From the NCBI RefSeq assembly GCF_047495875.1, contig NC_092465.1, forward strand, positions 12,408,660-12,472,659: a DNA stretch of 64,000 nt, written 5' to 3'. This DNA is from Pithys albifrons albifrons. Its lineage: Eukaryota; Chordata; Aves; Passeriformes; Thamnophilidae. The notes under the pieces were generated by a model. The model saw only the letters and a list, made by a program, of their open reading frames with translations, did no database searches and was not told where the DNA came from. Below, piece after piece: positions 10,722 through 61,149 of the stretch; the stretch's first letter is position 1; every line of letters begins with the position of its first letter. Both the position numbers and the translations under genes were made by a program.

Positions 10722-13700
10722 CTCATGATTGTCTCTCTCATCACAACTTCCAGTGAAAAAGACTTTTCTCAATAGGTGCCACATTCTTCACTGGGATTTC
10801 ATATTTTAAGCTAGATTTCCGCCATCACAGAGATGGAAGGAAAGCTCTGACTTCTCCATTGAAGACACTCACCTCTAACTGGTATTGTTTGGGCCCTGAA
10901 CCTAAATTAAGTTGGATTGTTCTTTTCCTATTACTGGTTTTCCAGCTTGGACAAAAGCTATTTCCATTGCAAAGGAGAAGCTTCCCCTGAAAGAAAAGTA
11001 ACATTATATGCAAGTTTACATATATAAAAAAACCAAATACCCAAGCCCAAATCAATAACTCCAAGATATGGTAGGAAAACCCCAAAAACCCCAGGCCACT
11101 CTTAAAGCAAGCAGCAGGTTGCTCTATGAGACAGAGGCTGAACTAAGGCAGCTTCTAAGAGCAAAAAGGTTATTTGAAACAGAAAATTTCCAGACCTTAG
11201 CATCAAGAGATTATTTTCCAAAGAGATCAGCATGTTTGCTTCTCTTTCACCAGACCAGACCCACATCTTTTATCACTGGTCCACAATGAGTAGCTTGTCT
11301 CCTCCCTTGCAGGGTGTCACAAATATCAGCCCTACCAGTGCAGCGAGAGCAACTCACACCAGTGTCATTTGTTCTGGGCCAGGGCAAGTTTCCTTTGAAA
11401 AATTGGCATGCCCTGCCCAGAGCAAACACCCTGAAGCCCCAGGAACAAGGGGCCATAAAGACCAGAGAGAGCAGTGCTTTGGTCTCCTCTCCCAATGCTA
11501 GCTCAAGCACCTCTGTGCCTTCCTCATCCTGCTGCCTGCCTACAGGAGCATTCTGGACCGTATGCAGCTGGGCCATATACAACTAGGTAAGGAGCAACAA
11601 GGACTCATTTTGTACCTCTACTAAGCCGCTATGTTGATCTGCCTCCAGCAAAAATCCCTCTGAGTGCAGAAGGAGATAAATCCTTCCTTGAGGTCAGTGA
11701 GATATTTCTTGGTCAAGTTTTCAGGCTTTGGGCTGTTTTTGCCCATGAATGTTTTTGCTCTGTGCTTTCTTTAGCTGTGAGAAATGGTAGGCTCAAAATT
11801 TGTTGTCTTAACAGAGAAAAACCACCACAAAAGAAACATATGACTCAGGTCTGTCCTCAAGATCTTCTTGGTCTTAATTGTATGGACAAGGTGAGATAAA
11901 TGCTCCTAGCAGACACTGTGTGATAGCAAAACCTCTGGAGCTGGACTGGTTCTGCCAACAGGGCAGAAGTTTTGTCAGATTAGAGGGATGCAGCAGGATA
12001 AGGAGCAGAGAGTGAAAGGCACAGGTAGAGTGAGCAGCAGACTCTGCAGCAGTAGCCACAAGATGCAGGAGGCACTTGACGTACTACAGGCCACTGGCCA
12101 CCTGAAAAAGATGGGAAGGGGTGATTACTGAAGAAATGAGGACCCCAGGGTAATGTTCCTGTTGGCAAAGTGTCTCAAAGGTTGGACATCTAGCCCCATT
12201 TTTCTATTCAGTTTCCTCCTTCATAACACTGTTAAAATATGGTCTTTCTGCATTCCAACTATTTTTCCATTCTTCACACAGCCCAAGTACTCTTCTTGGG
12301 CCCTCCTCACATGTGACAGGATAGCCCTGTGGTAATATAGCCAATAAGGCAAATTATGATGCCTCACTATCTATGCTAGGGGAGAATCTTCTTTGGATTC
12401 TGGCATGATACCTGGTTTGGTTCATTTGAGTAGTTCTCACTTAATCTCACTTAATCTCACTTAGAGAACACTGATGCATGCACAGAAGACCAAATTTACT
12501 ACTGAAATCCCCTGGTGGTTCTACAGTTTTTATTCAAAAAATGGTAATGTCTTTTTTTCAGTAGTAGTAAAGGTGTTCGAAATATCTTAAAATAAATAAA
12601 CTTCCTCCTCTCTATTGATGGGGTTTATTCTGAGGGGAGAAAATACCGTCTTTGTTCACCAGGTGTGCTCCCAAATGAGCCATTTGTAAGCCCTGCTGAA
12701 TCTGTTGAAACATCTGTGGAGCAGTGCTTTGCCTGAAGGACCGTGTGTCAGCAATGAAATAAGGGCTGGGAAAGATGTTTTACCTCAGCTAATCTAATTG
12801 CAACACAGTACAATACTTGGTGTGTTACCTGGAATAATTTTAAACACCCCTAACAATGTGGTTTTTCCTGTTATAAGGAGGGAGGATGCTAAACTAAAAG
12901 GACCACAGCCCCTAATTTTATTTTACACCTCTGTCTTTTGTGAGATTTGCCCAATTCCAACTTCTTACAAGTGGAACAACTTTGTAGTGGGAGCAGGGGT
13001 TGAAAACAGCTCTTTGTGGACTCTTTGGAGACTTTAGTTTTTCTGATATTGATTCACACATGATGAATCCAGCATACTAAATACTCTTTGCATACTAAAT
13101 GTTTTTTTTTTGTTAATGTAAATGACAGTTAAAACGTTACTGAAGAAATGTGCAGAAAATAGTTTAAATGAAAATCCTTTTGGTGTCACTATTTACAGGA
13201 CTACTTTAGAAGTCATGTCTGAGCCCCATGGTCTTGTAAATTCAGTGTTTAGATTTGGAGGGTTTTCAGGATAAAGTTGTTGATGAACTATCAGTATGTG
13301 TTAAATTTTGAGGAAGCTTTTGAATGGGTTCAGATTTTAGATTTCCCTTGTAATTTTGGGAGATTACATTATTAATTTTTTAAGTGTTCAATGACCACAA
13401 AGCTGACTCTCATCTCTAAGAAAAGCTTTCTCAAATACTTTGGTTGTCATTGGTGCTTTCAACACATAGACGTTGTTGATCTGCTCAAAATGTTCCCACT
13501 TATTTCCAGTTAATCATGGAAATACTAGGATCTATTTTTTTTTCAATTAAGTAGAAACCTTCACCTGGCTCAGTCCCAGCTTCTGTTCCCTGAAAACATT
13601 TTTCATATTCTCTGGCAAATCTCCTGATATTACTAAGACAGGCAATCATTTTCTGAGAGCTCCTTAAGCAAGGTGAGACCTGTTTGTTTCTTGGATGTCT

Positions 13701-13849
13701 GCTTACAAGCAAAATTCAGTGGCCTGCAGGAAGCGATTAGAATCACCATTTGGAGCACCCTCCTTAGTTGGTGCTGGTGCTACAGGGGGTTCAGCCTCTT
13801 AGACTGCAGAGCAAAACCCCTTTTTCTCACCCCTCCTTAAGATCTCCCA
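10722..13849. other. Intergenic DNA, nothing firm
   Basis: This gene-free stretch contains one short tandem repeat (12437-12463) and otherwise no recognisable element. Open frames near 11247-11586 overlap on opposite strands and have no family resemblance. Confidence 0.55.
12437..12463. repeat. Tandem repeat, 10-base unit, nearly 3 copies
   Basis: The 10-base unit CTCACTTAAT is repeated head to tail, with the third copy incomplete. Confidence 0.85.
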
Positions 13850-14000
13850 GATACAGTAAGACCGCCCACTTTCAGTGTGCCTCGAGTGATGTTTAATCCT
13901 CTGTGCATTTCATCGAATTTCACTTATCGTCATTATTGATGAGTGACACAGAGGTTAAATGATTCACATCAAGACATAAAAAAACCCGTCAGTTTTCAGT
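13850..14000. promoter_or_regulatory. Candidate conserved element with GLI-like site
   Basis: The block has a GACCGCCCA at 13860-13868, one mismatch from the GLI consensus GACCACCCA. It also has CpG-containing words (CTCGAGTG, ATCGAATTTC, TATCGTC) and repeated ATTGATGAGTGACA/GATTCAC-like words. CpG retention in an AT-rich, CpG-poor area suggests constraint. If real, it could be a GLI-responsive element downstream of GLI2. Confidence 0.3.
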
Positions 14001-17000
14001 CAGTGGAGATACTTTGCTCCAATGCCAATCAGATGGGTAAGTGCAGCAGGCAGGTACCTTCTCAGAGGGCTGCTTTGCCAGTTGGGAAATGGGCCCAATA
14101 AAGCCACCTGGAGATTACCAAGTTCTTGCTATACAGTAACAGTAGGCAGACAGGGAGAAGCACGTTTGTTTCTTGCAGTTTGGCTGAGCTGCAGAGCCTG
14201 GGAGCGCCTTTGCTCTGAGGTCTGCAGGCAAGGGGAGGATGCTGGTGCTGCCAAAGGGTGGGGCAGCCCACCTACAGACTCCAGGCCCGGGGCTGCTTTG
14301 TCTTTCCATGCTTGCTGCGAATCCATCCCAGTTGTGTTTCTTGGTCACTGTCACTGCTGTGGTTGGATGGCTGAAGCCCTCCAAGTGCTGTACCACTGCT
14401 GTGCCAGCCTGTCACACTGCCCTTTCAGGTGATGGCTTGCTTGCATGACTGGTCAACAGAGCAGTGGGCAAAAGAAGTAATACAGCTAAAAATGTTGCTT
14501 TGGTTCCAAAAGCTGTGAAGTTCTACAGATCTACTCTTCAAAAACAGATCTCTCTTATACCCTCAGAAGCTTAATTTCCTTGTTCATTTTTTTTGTCAGC
14601 TCCTCAAGACCCTTGGAACTCCCAGGTGGGACACACAAAGCCATGAAGAAAATTAGCCCTGCTCTGTCCGGAGCTTTGCTTTTTTCCTTCCTTCTCTGCT
14701 GCTCTTCTCATTTTATTTCATCTATTTTAACTGCTACCATCACAATGTAGCATGAACCTTGGTGCTTTGGCCAACATCCAGTTGTGAAATGTGTGCTCTT
14801 CTTCTGCATGATTCACTCTGCAGGTGTCAGGAAAGCTGTTCCTCATGCTCCTGAGTCAAAAAATTCAACTGTCTGTCTGTCAAAGCCTGGCAGAGAAGAT
14901 GTTTGCATGGGCAGAGCACTCTGGGGTACTTCCCAAAGTGGAACAGAAAAGGCATACTGACAGGGGAGAGAGGAGGCATTTATGAAGGTTGCCATTTGTG
15001 AAGGTTGCCTTTATCATACAATTTATGTACAGCAAATTGAGAGAGAAAGGGAAAGGGAAAGAGACAATCCTTTAGAAGGCATTCGGAGCATCAGCCCAAG
15101 CTTCTGCTTCAAAGTCCTTCCTTAAACAACCTTTCTCTATGAAGACTAGCCTGGGAGGTACTTAAAAAGAGTTAAGGCTAGACAGCAATGTAGACCAAAG
15201 ATTTATGCAGCCCCATTCCCTGTTTCCTGGTGCAGGAGCTGCCTTTCGTGGTGTGCTACCACGCCTGCTGTTCCTTGGTGCTACCACCCTACACATGATG
15301 GCAAAGGTGTGATGGCAAAACAGCCTCTGAAGGACACACCTAACAGCTGCAGAATTTGCTTTTTGGTAAGCCATAGATACTTGGGGAGATGTTTCCAAAA
15401 AATGTGCTGTAGTTGAATGCAGCAGCTCTTTCAAAGTTGACAGCAGTCAGGCCACCATGCCCCCTACATATCTGCCTGACAGGTCAGTGCAGGGAAAATG
15501 GAAATAGGGAGGGAAAGGGACCTGTGTAATGAATCAAAGGTGCTGGTGCAATTGGAGAAAGCTACAGTAGTCACAAACCTTCATCACATGTGAAAACATA
15601 GCTTTGTTCTTTTTTTAAAATTTTATTTTTACACCAAACATATTTAATATAGCAATTTCAAGTTTTACATGAAACATAAATCAAAGAGAAATAAGTCTAT
15701 TGGCCACAACATAGGTTGTTTTGTAGCTTCTAAATTTCTTAAGTGTTAGGTCATTTTATTTACAAGTTAAATAGTTGTCTGCAAGAGCCTTGCTTGGTCA
15801 TAAATTGTCCTTCCAATAATATAAAACACACCATTTATTTACAACACGTAGGCTCTTCCAAGTAGATCCAACAGCTCGTAAAGAACAAGAGCTCCTGTGT
15901 CATCCCTACTGAGACCAATGCAATAAAGAGCTGTCGGAGTGACTCCATATCCAGAAAGTGCAATCAGATCCAGCAACAGTAGCTTTTATGGGCTTTTCCT
16001 CCCCCCCAGGAAAACCTGAGATATTAGTGTAATATTAAAGAGCTGTGATGATTTTACCCAGACCGAGATCTTACTCTTCCTATGCTCCCACTGGTTTTGG
16101 GAGTGGTGTGAGGTTCATACTCACCAAAGAGCATCAGAATCAGACCTATTACAATGGCTTGTTTTCATAAGGGATATGATTGATTAAAAAGAAGGTTAAT
16201 TGAATATTATGCAGCTGTCACAGTAGTATAAACTCCAAGCTCTGGCTTATAAACAGTATTTGTTGCAGAAGGGTTATTATCTGCTTACAATTGGAGCAAT
16301 GAGCCTTTTCATCCTTGTTTATTCTAGGATGGTGAAGCAATAAAAATGCACATGCTGGTACCTGACCTCAGGTGGGCTCCTAGGAAATCTTAGCCCAGTT
16401 TAAGTAATAAATATGTTCTCACACAGGCAGAGGTGTGCCCTGATTGAACTCTGAAGTGCTAAAAGCAACATTTGATCTAGATTAGAAACTCACTTTAGGT
16501 ATTTGAAGTAGAAAAGTAGCAGGAGCTGATCTGAGTCTACGAAGCCTTCTGTCAATAGAAAAGCTCTGAACAATTTCCTTTTAATAATATGAATGCATTT
16601 TTTATTGTGATTTCTGTAGTTCTTGGACAGTGCAGAGGTGTGTTATGTTTATGCAGTGGATTTACAGGCTAACAAGATCATTAACACATTCACTGACTCA
16701 ACCTCAGATCATGCTGAGGGTGACTAGATCTGTGTAAGAGATTCAAGAGCACGGTATTCACCTCACCCTACTGGAAAAGGTATCTGAGCTGGCTTCTTGC
16801 AGTCTCTCTGTAAACAGTGAGAGTGGCACATGACTTCCAGAGGAAAGTCCACCTCATCCTATGTGTCTAAACCAGAAAAGATTAATTTCCCAAGAGGAAT
16901 GTGCCAATCTCTTGCTGTGGACTATGAAGGAACCCTGATGATAGGGCAAGGATTTGCCCCAAATATTCCTGATTTTACCACTCATCTCAGCAGGGATACT

Positions 17001-17869
17001 GCACAGAGGAAAAGGAGTGCATCCACTTCAACTGCTTCTGCATCAAACTGCTGGTTCATTTATACCAAGTGTGATTCACCAAACAATTGCTTTGTCCAAC
17101 AGCTGACCTTCATTCCAAAGGGATTGCTGTGCTGGTGAGGATCACCTGTGAGCAGCCTCCTCACTCTCCCTTAAAGCTCTAGTCCTGTCCACACCAACCC
17201 TCCTCTACAAAATCAAACTGCAAATCAGTCTCTTGAGTAGCTGAGCTAGCTCTTGCTGCAGCCAAATTAAACCTTTTTCACCAATGGGCTGGATGAAGCT
17301 CTAACTGGATCCCAACCGATGTATCTGTTGCTCACTGTGTCATTCCTTCCCATCCCATACATAATGCACAGATTAATTTCTCCTTTCTCCAAACCCAGTA
17401 TTCAATTTGTCCCTGCCATGGCCCAACACAGTTCTGCTGATCTGTCCTATTTCTGTCTCCTTTTGGACACTGTCCAAGACAGTCAACAAGCCATTTTTAC
17501 TGTAAATCTTCCAGTTGCCCATTTCTGCAGCCCTTGTGCTGAGCCCCTCTCCTGTGCTGTCTTTGCTGCACTGACATTTTCCTTCAAATCACCTCTGGCA
17601 AGAGGCCAGTGAAAGACACCTGGACAGCAGGACTGTGCTTGCAGCACACCCTGGCCTTGCTGCCGCTCTTTCTACCACCTCCATCTCATTGTTGACTGGA
17701 AGTTCTTCAAGGCAAGACCATCACACATCCATGCTGTGACACACCAGGCCCATCCAGTTCCTCACCAGGTTTATAAGCAACCACCAGAGTCCAACTGACT
17801 GCTGGTGTGGCAATGACAGACCAAGACCAATCACCATTGCCAATAAAAAGAAGTAACAGCAGACACAAT
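14001..17869. other. Intergenic DNA between candidate element and GLI2 3' end
   Basis: No gene was found. The section 15600-16460 is AT-rich with homeodomain-type cores (TGATTGATTAAAAAG, GGTTAATTGAATATTATGC) and might hold a conserved element. The section 16830-17845 is pyrimidine-leaning with a weak open frame (16830-17138, plus strand) that I do not recognise. The GT-rich end borders the GLI2 poly(A) site. Confidence 0.5.
16150..16420. promoter_or_regulatory. Candidate conserved non-coding element
   Basis: An AT-rich block has TGATTGATTAAAAAG, GGTTAATTGAATATTATG, CTTATAAACAG and ACAATTGGAGCAATGAG, words typical of homeodomain-rich enhancers. It is about 1.5 kb beyond the GLI2 poly(A) site. 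Appearance only. Confidence 0.25.
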
Positions 17870-17891
17870 GAATTATGAAAAAAAATTACTT

Positions 17892-17897
17892 TTTAAT
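17892..17897 (-). terminator. Candidate distal polyadenylation signal ATTAAA
   Basis: ATTAAA on the minus strand (in GTACATTAAAAAG), followed about 20-45 bases downstream by a T-run and a GT-rich stretch (TTGTGTCTGCTGTTAC), is the best candidate for the GLI2 mRNA 3' end. Cleavage would fall around 17865-17880. ATTAAA is the commonest variant of AATAAA. No RNA evidence is available. Confidence 0.55.
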
Positions 17898-17909
17898 GTA
17901 CAAAAGGTT

Positions 17910-17917
17910 TATATACA
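17910..17917 (-). promoter_or_regulatory. Pumilio response element UGUAUAUA near poly(A) signal
   Basis: The minus-strand octamer TGTATATA is an exact UGUANAUA match only 12 bases before the candidate ATTAAA signal, so a bound Pumilio protein would sit next to the cleavage machinery. Confidence 0.4.
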
Positions 17918-18037
17918 GGTTCAGCATGTTACCTCCATTCTTATGATGTAGAAAACAGCTAAAAATGTTCTTAAGATATAAATTTGACAGAACAATTCAC
18001 CTACAGTACTTTTAGTAATGATGTCTTCTATACATAA

Positions 18038-18045
18038 TATATACA
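18038..18045 (-). promoter_or_regulatory. Pumilio response element UGUAUAUA in 3' UTR
   Basis: The minus-strand octamer TGTATATA is an exact UGUANAUA match within the AT-rich final 200 bases of the inferred 3' UTR, 121 bases from the last such element. Confidence 0.4.
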
Positions 18046-18387
18046 GTGCTGGAATGGTTATTATAATACTTTTTCTGTAAATGAAGGAAGATCACCACTG
18101 GGAAGTCCGAAAAATCTCAAGTCATTGGAGATTTGGTTTCGCTTTTGTATTTGAATTTTTGCTAATGAGATATCTGTGAGGAAGGACTCAGTAGCCATCG
18201 TTGCCCTATGCAGCTGTTAAAAAATCAGATTACCAGTTGAAGAACACGCGAAAGCCTGATCTGTCTCAGTACAAGGAATGCCCAGTTACACTCCAAGTGA
18301 CCAGGACAACATACAATGTCCTATAACATGTACTGCCCTCTTTTCATAAATGCAAAGGCAAGGGCAAGGTCGGTAATTGCAGGAGAA

Positions 18388-18395
18388 TATATACA
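18388..18395 (-). promoter_or_regulatory. Pumilio response element UGUAUAUA in 3' UTR
   Basis: The minus-strand octamer TGTATATA is an exact UGUANAUA match, the second in transcript order of four in the inferred GLI2 3' UTR. Confidence 0.35.
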
Positions 18396-19952
18396 GCAGA
18401 CTATAAAACAATCCCTTTAAACACAACTTTCATGGGAGACACAAATAAACAGCCAAGCACCTTGCTTTGCTTTCCTGTCCTCATGCACCCTGGACATCAG
18501 CAGGAGTCACTGAGGGGTGAAGGGCAGTGGTGAGAGCATCCTGTGTGTGCACTCTGCATTGGGATGAGGACAGGTGAGATTGCAGGATGCTGAGCAACAC
18601 CTCCCTGCACCATCTGTACCCAGGGCTACCCAACAGCAGTGCTGTCCCAATCTACCACTGTCAAGCACAGCTGCCAGATACACTGCTGTGTATCTGATAT
18701 CACAAAGTTTGCCTGGAGGTAGCACCTGGCATTTTCATGTCAGTCCCTGTTCATGCTGAAAGAGTGATCCTGACACCCGTTTGTGCAAAAGAAAAGCAAA
18801 GACACCAGAAAGCACCCTTGCAGAGCTGCCCCAGTCCCGTGCAGAGAATGGGGGTCAGATGCAAGTGAGAATATCACCCTGATATGATGGGGAGATGGGA
18901 ACAAAAGAGTGAAGCTCTGCAGATGCTTCCCCAGTCAGACTGGAAGAACCTGGGGGGAATGTCATGTTTGTTCCCTGTCCTTCAGCATATGAGGTACAAG
19001 ATATTTGAGATCAGCATGAGAAGAGTTGTCCTTGTCCAAAGCAGTCAGAAATTAAACAAGGCCTTGTCCCAAGTACATGCACCCCACTGCTTCTACCCTT
19101 TCATCTAAGGACAGAAAAAATAAATAATGCAACTGAGATTAACTTCAGAGCCAGGTGGGACTGTCTTGGAAACAGCAGATCATTATTATAAGTAGTTCTA
19201 TTTTGGTGGAGGATTTGGCTTTGGGAGGCCCTGCTTCTCCCATCTCTTCCCCAAGGACACTTTCAAGAGATTCTCACTGATCAAGCTACTATTCTGGCTC
19301 AAATACCTGTTTTGAGACTGTTCAGATGTATGCCTGCACTGCAGAATGAAGGTTCAGTCTACTACTCAAATGAACAACCCAGGTTGACTGTGGTGTTTTT
19401 TGGATACGGCAGCACTTTTCATACTGTGGGACATGTTAATATAGCACTGGGTGCATGCCAACAAGCCTGCTTGTGGGCTAGGGTGTATTAGCTCATGCTT
19501 GGCCCAGCATCAGTGCAGCCACGTGCCTGTTGTGTGCATGGAGCCCTGGCAGAACCCTACATTGAGATCACAGGGATACAGTAATGTGTGCTCCAGGACA
19601 TTAAAGATGCATGTGGGGCCCGCGCAGAAAGTCACTGTGCTCAGAAGGTGCAGAAGTTATGCATGTGTGTCAGTCTGCATGCCAGAGCCTTCCTGCCACA
19701 GGGGATTATTTCCCAGTGATTGCTGTTCCCAGGCCTTTGCTCCACTCTGCACATGATATAAACTACGTTGTAAACACATCTGATCAAAGTGTGCATTCAC
19801 CTTTTATGTGTCTCATCAATGTGTCTTTCCAATGTTTTCTCAGAAATACCACTATGTTTTTATAAACGTACATTTTATATATGCTTCTGGCAATACACTA
19901 TATTTGATTTTTAAAGGAAGAGAGGCCTTGGCTACTTAACAAGAAAGCATGG

Positions 19953-19960
19953 TAAGGCAC
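19953..19960 (-). promoter_or_regulatory. miR-124 8-mer seed match in 3' UTR
   Basis: The minus-strand GTGCCTTA is a full 8-mer complement of the miR-124 seed (AAGGCAC plus the position-1 A). miR-124 is neural, and GLI2 acts in neural progenitors, so the site is plausible, but this rests on seed match alone. Confidence 0.35.
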
Positions 19961-20101
19961 TTTGCTGAGAAGCCGTTTGGAATCATTGCTCTTTGCAAGG
20001 TACAAACATATTTATGGTATAAAACAATACTGCTGGCAGAGGGCTTGTTTGGAGAGATAACTAAACCCTACTCTCGTCAGAGTGGATTACATAGTATGGC
20101 T

Positions 20102-20107
20102 TTTATT
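20102..20107 (-). terminator. Possible proximal polyadenylation signal AATAAA
   Basis: A canonical AATAAA (in TAGAATAAAAGCC) lies about 420 bases after the GLI2 stop codon. If used, it would give a short 3' UTR that keeps only the first Pumilio element and loses the miR-124 and let-7 matches. Nothing in the flanks strongly supports use. Confidence 0.25.
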
Positions 20108-20200
20108 CTAATCAAAACTGCATCCTCCTGTTTCTTTCTGGGGCAGTTTGAAAACAGATTTTTTTTGCAAATGTAACTATTAGAAAACAATGGGGAATGC

Positions 20201-20208
20201 TATTTACA
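20201..20208 (-). promoter_or_regulatory. Pumilio response element UGUAAAUA in 3' UTR
   Basis: The minus-strand octamer TGTAAATA matches the PUM1/PUM2 consensus UGUANAUA exactly. It is one of four such sites in the inferred GLI2 3' UTR and lies about 320 bases after the stop codon. Confidence 0.4.
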
Positions 20209-20529
20209 GGAATTCCAGGAAGGGAGAGTTTCATCTCTAACCACCCTCACGCTGTCTCCTAGTTTGGTGGTGATACTGTTCAGTGCTCTGGGAAACCAAG
20301 CCAAAAAAATAATACTAGAGGTGCACCCCTGTGGTGCTGAACTGCCTGGATATAGTTTACGTAATTCTGTACAAAGACCTCTTAAAATTTTCCTTTAGAA
20401 TCCCTTCAATGTATTTAATACTTTAAAAAAAAACTACTCTATGGAAAGAGATTATTTTTTGAAAAGCACATTCATAAAACTGTTTCGCTCAGAGCCCCTT
20501 GGATCACGCTAAGGCCTTGTGCTTTACTG

Positions 20530-59293
<38,764 letters not shown>

Positions 59294-61149
59294 CTGGGAA
59301 GAAAACAAAGACATGCTGTCATTCGCAGCCACCTGGGGTGGGCATGGCCATATGTCACCCTTCTCTGTCCTGCCCCACTGCCTTTGCCCATGAGAGAGGA
59401 GTTCAAGCACATAGTGGGAAGAACCTCCTCTCTTGGCATACGCAGACCCTGAAGTCCCCAAGCTTCCTCTGTACAAGCACCCATAAAGCACTGAACACAT
59501 ATCTGTGCAAGGTGGCTCATCCCAAATGGGCTGGTGTGAAAGGGAGCACAGGCTGCTTTTGGCAGTGCCTGTGCATACAGGCAGCATGGAACACATCTTG
59601 TGTTAGAGATCCCACCCAATCTGCTTGGAGACACTGCCCACACAAAGATATTCAAGGCAAACCAGGGGTTCGCAGGTTCCTCACTGTCCCTGAGTATCCA
59701 GATGTTTAGTGCTGCCACATGCAGACAAAGACCCAAACAGGGCTGTCTGTGCAAGGATGCAAATGGAGAATTTATGTGATGTTGAGCTGCGCTTTGCTCG
59801 GCACAGCACGTGCGGCTTGGAACAGTGCAAGCAAAGCAGCCCTCCCCTCCTGCGTCCATCATGGCTAGCACAAACCTCCATGACAGGCTGGCAGTAAGGT
59901 TCAGAGAGCAAAAGTTCATGAGAGGTTTTACTGCATGCTTTCTGGGGGCCACCTCTCTTAAATCCCTCAGATCTTCCTTAGGCCAAGTGCTACCTGAGAA
60001 AGAAGTCAGTAAATGCTGAGGGATTCAGAAGGTAACAAAAAAAGTCGTATGCATGTTTCAGCACTTAAGCAGTTTTTTGAAGGGTGAACAAGGATGGAAG
60101 AGAAAGTCGGCAGACTTCTCCCAGACACGTGTCCTACTGTACCCTCCACCTGCAAGGACAGGAGAAAAAGTTACTCGCCCTGACTGGAGAAGCAGAAAAT
60201 CTGAGCTGGACACCAAAAGAGGCAGAGCTATCATTAGACAAAACAAAAGAGGCAAAATCTGCTTTGTATAGCGCTCTCTGTACTCACAGACTGTTGGAAG
60301 CAAAGCTGTTGTTGACACACAGGTCACAGCAGGGATGGCATTCATCCCTAGCTGGGTGCTCTGGCAAAGCTGAGGGAGATGGATGTGCACCCTGTGGGCT
60401 GCACCCTGGGCACAGGAGACAACGGTGATTGGGAGGTCAGGGATCTGGAACGTGGGCTGATCTAAGGGAGGGTATTACAACGTCCTTCCCTAAGACTAGC
60501 CAAATATGCCTCTAGTGAGTGCATGTAAGATCTGTCTCTCCATGCACAGACAACCACAAATACGATGGTCTGAGCTGTTTAGACATGCCTCCTGCACCTC
60601 AGGATCACAGTCCCACCCTGTCTTATCAACAGTTCAGGTGCATTTTAATTTATTTGTAATTCTTGCGTATCAACAAAACCACACAGAAATGTAATATAAG
60701 CTTTGCAGACTTATTCAGCAGTTTAACGAGCATGTTTGTCTTTGTTTGATCTTCCGTGTGTTTCTCTGTCTTTCTGATAAACTAGTAAACCTTGTGGCTT
60801 TTTGAACACCTTCCGTTGATGGGTAGTAAATTAAATGCCTTCTGAAATATTTATAGTTCAAAGTACTTTCCTGTAGCAATACACTCTGTGGCTCACTGGT
60901 GTGAAATGCCAAGCAATGAAAACCTATCAGATATGAAGGACTTGCCGAGACACACAGCCACCAACACAGGCACTCCTCCGACCCAGGCCAGGGTTTTGCC
61001 AGAGGAACACCCACCAGCATTGACCCTATTTTCTTTTACAACACTGAAAGACAAACTGATGATAGCATGGCTATTTCAGACCTCATAACCTTCCCACCTG
61101 TATGGCCACAGCCTTCTGTTACCAAAATTATAGTGTGACCAAAGTCACT

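Larger units (their letters stand above)
17870..20529 (-). other. GLI2: GLI2 3' untranslated region (inferred)
   Basis: This 2.66 kb stretch follows the TAA stop and runs to the ATTAAA signal at 17892-17897. The extent is inferred from the signal, the GT-rich sequence beyond it, and a length like that of other GLI2 3' UTRs as I recall them. On the mRNA strand it holds four UGUANAUA Pumilio elements (plus-strand positions 20201-20208, 18388-18395, 18038-18045, 17910-17917). It also has a GUGCCUUA miR-124 8-mer match (19953-19960) and a CUACCUC let-7 seed match (18716-18722). The final 200 bases are AT-rich and look conserved. An AATAAA at 20102-20107 could allow a short 3' UTR. Confidence 0.7.

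Noticed and set aside
14022..14432. A 136-codon plus-strand frame in the downstream region
   Set aside because: Three or more frames are open here on both strands, which points to local base composition rather than a gene.
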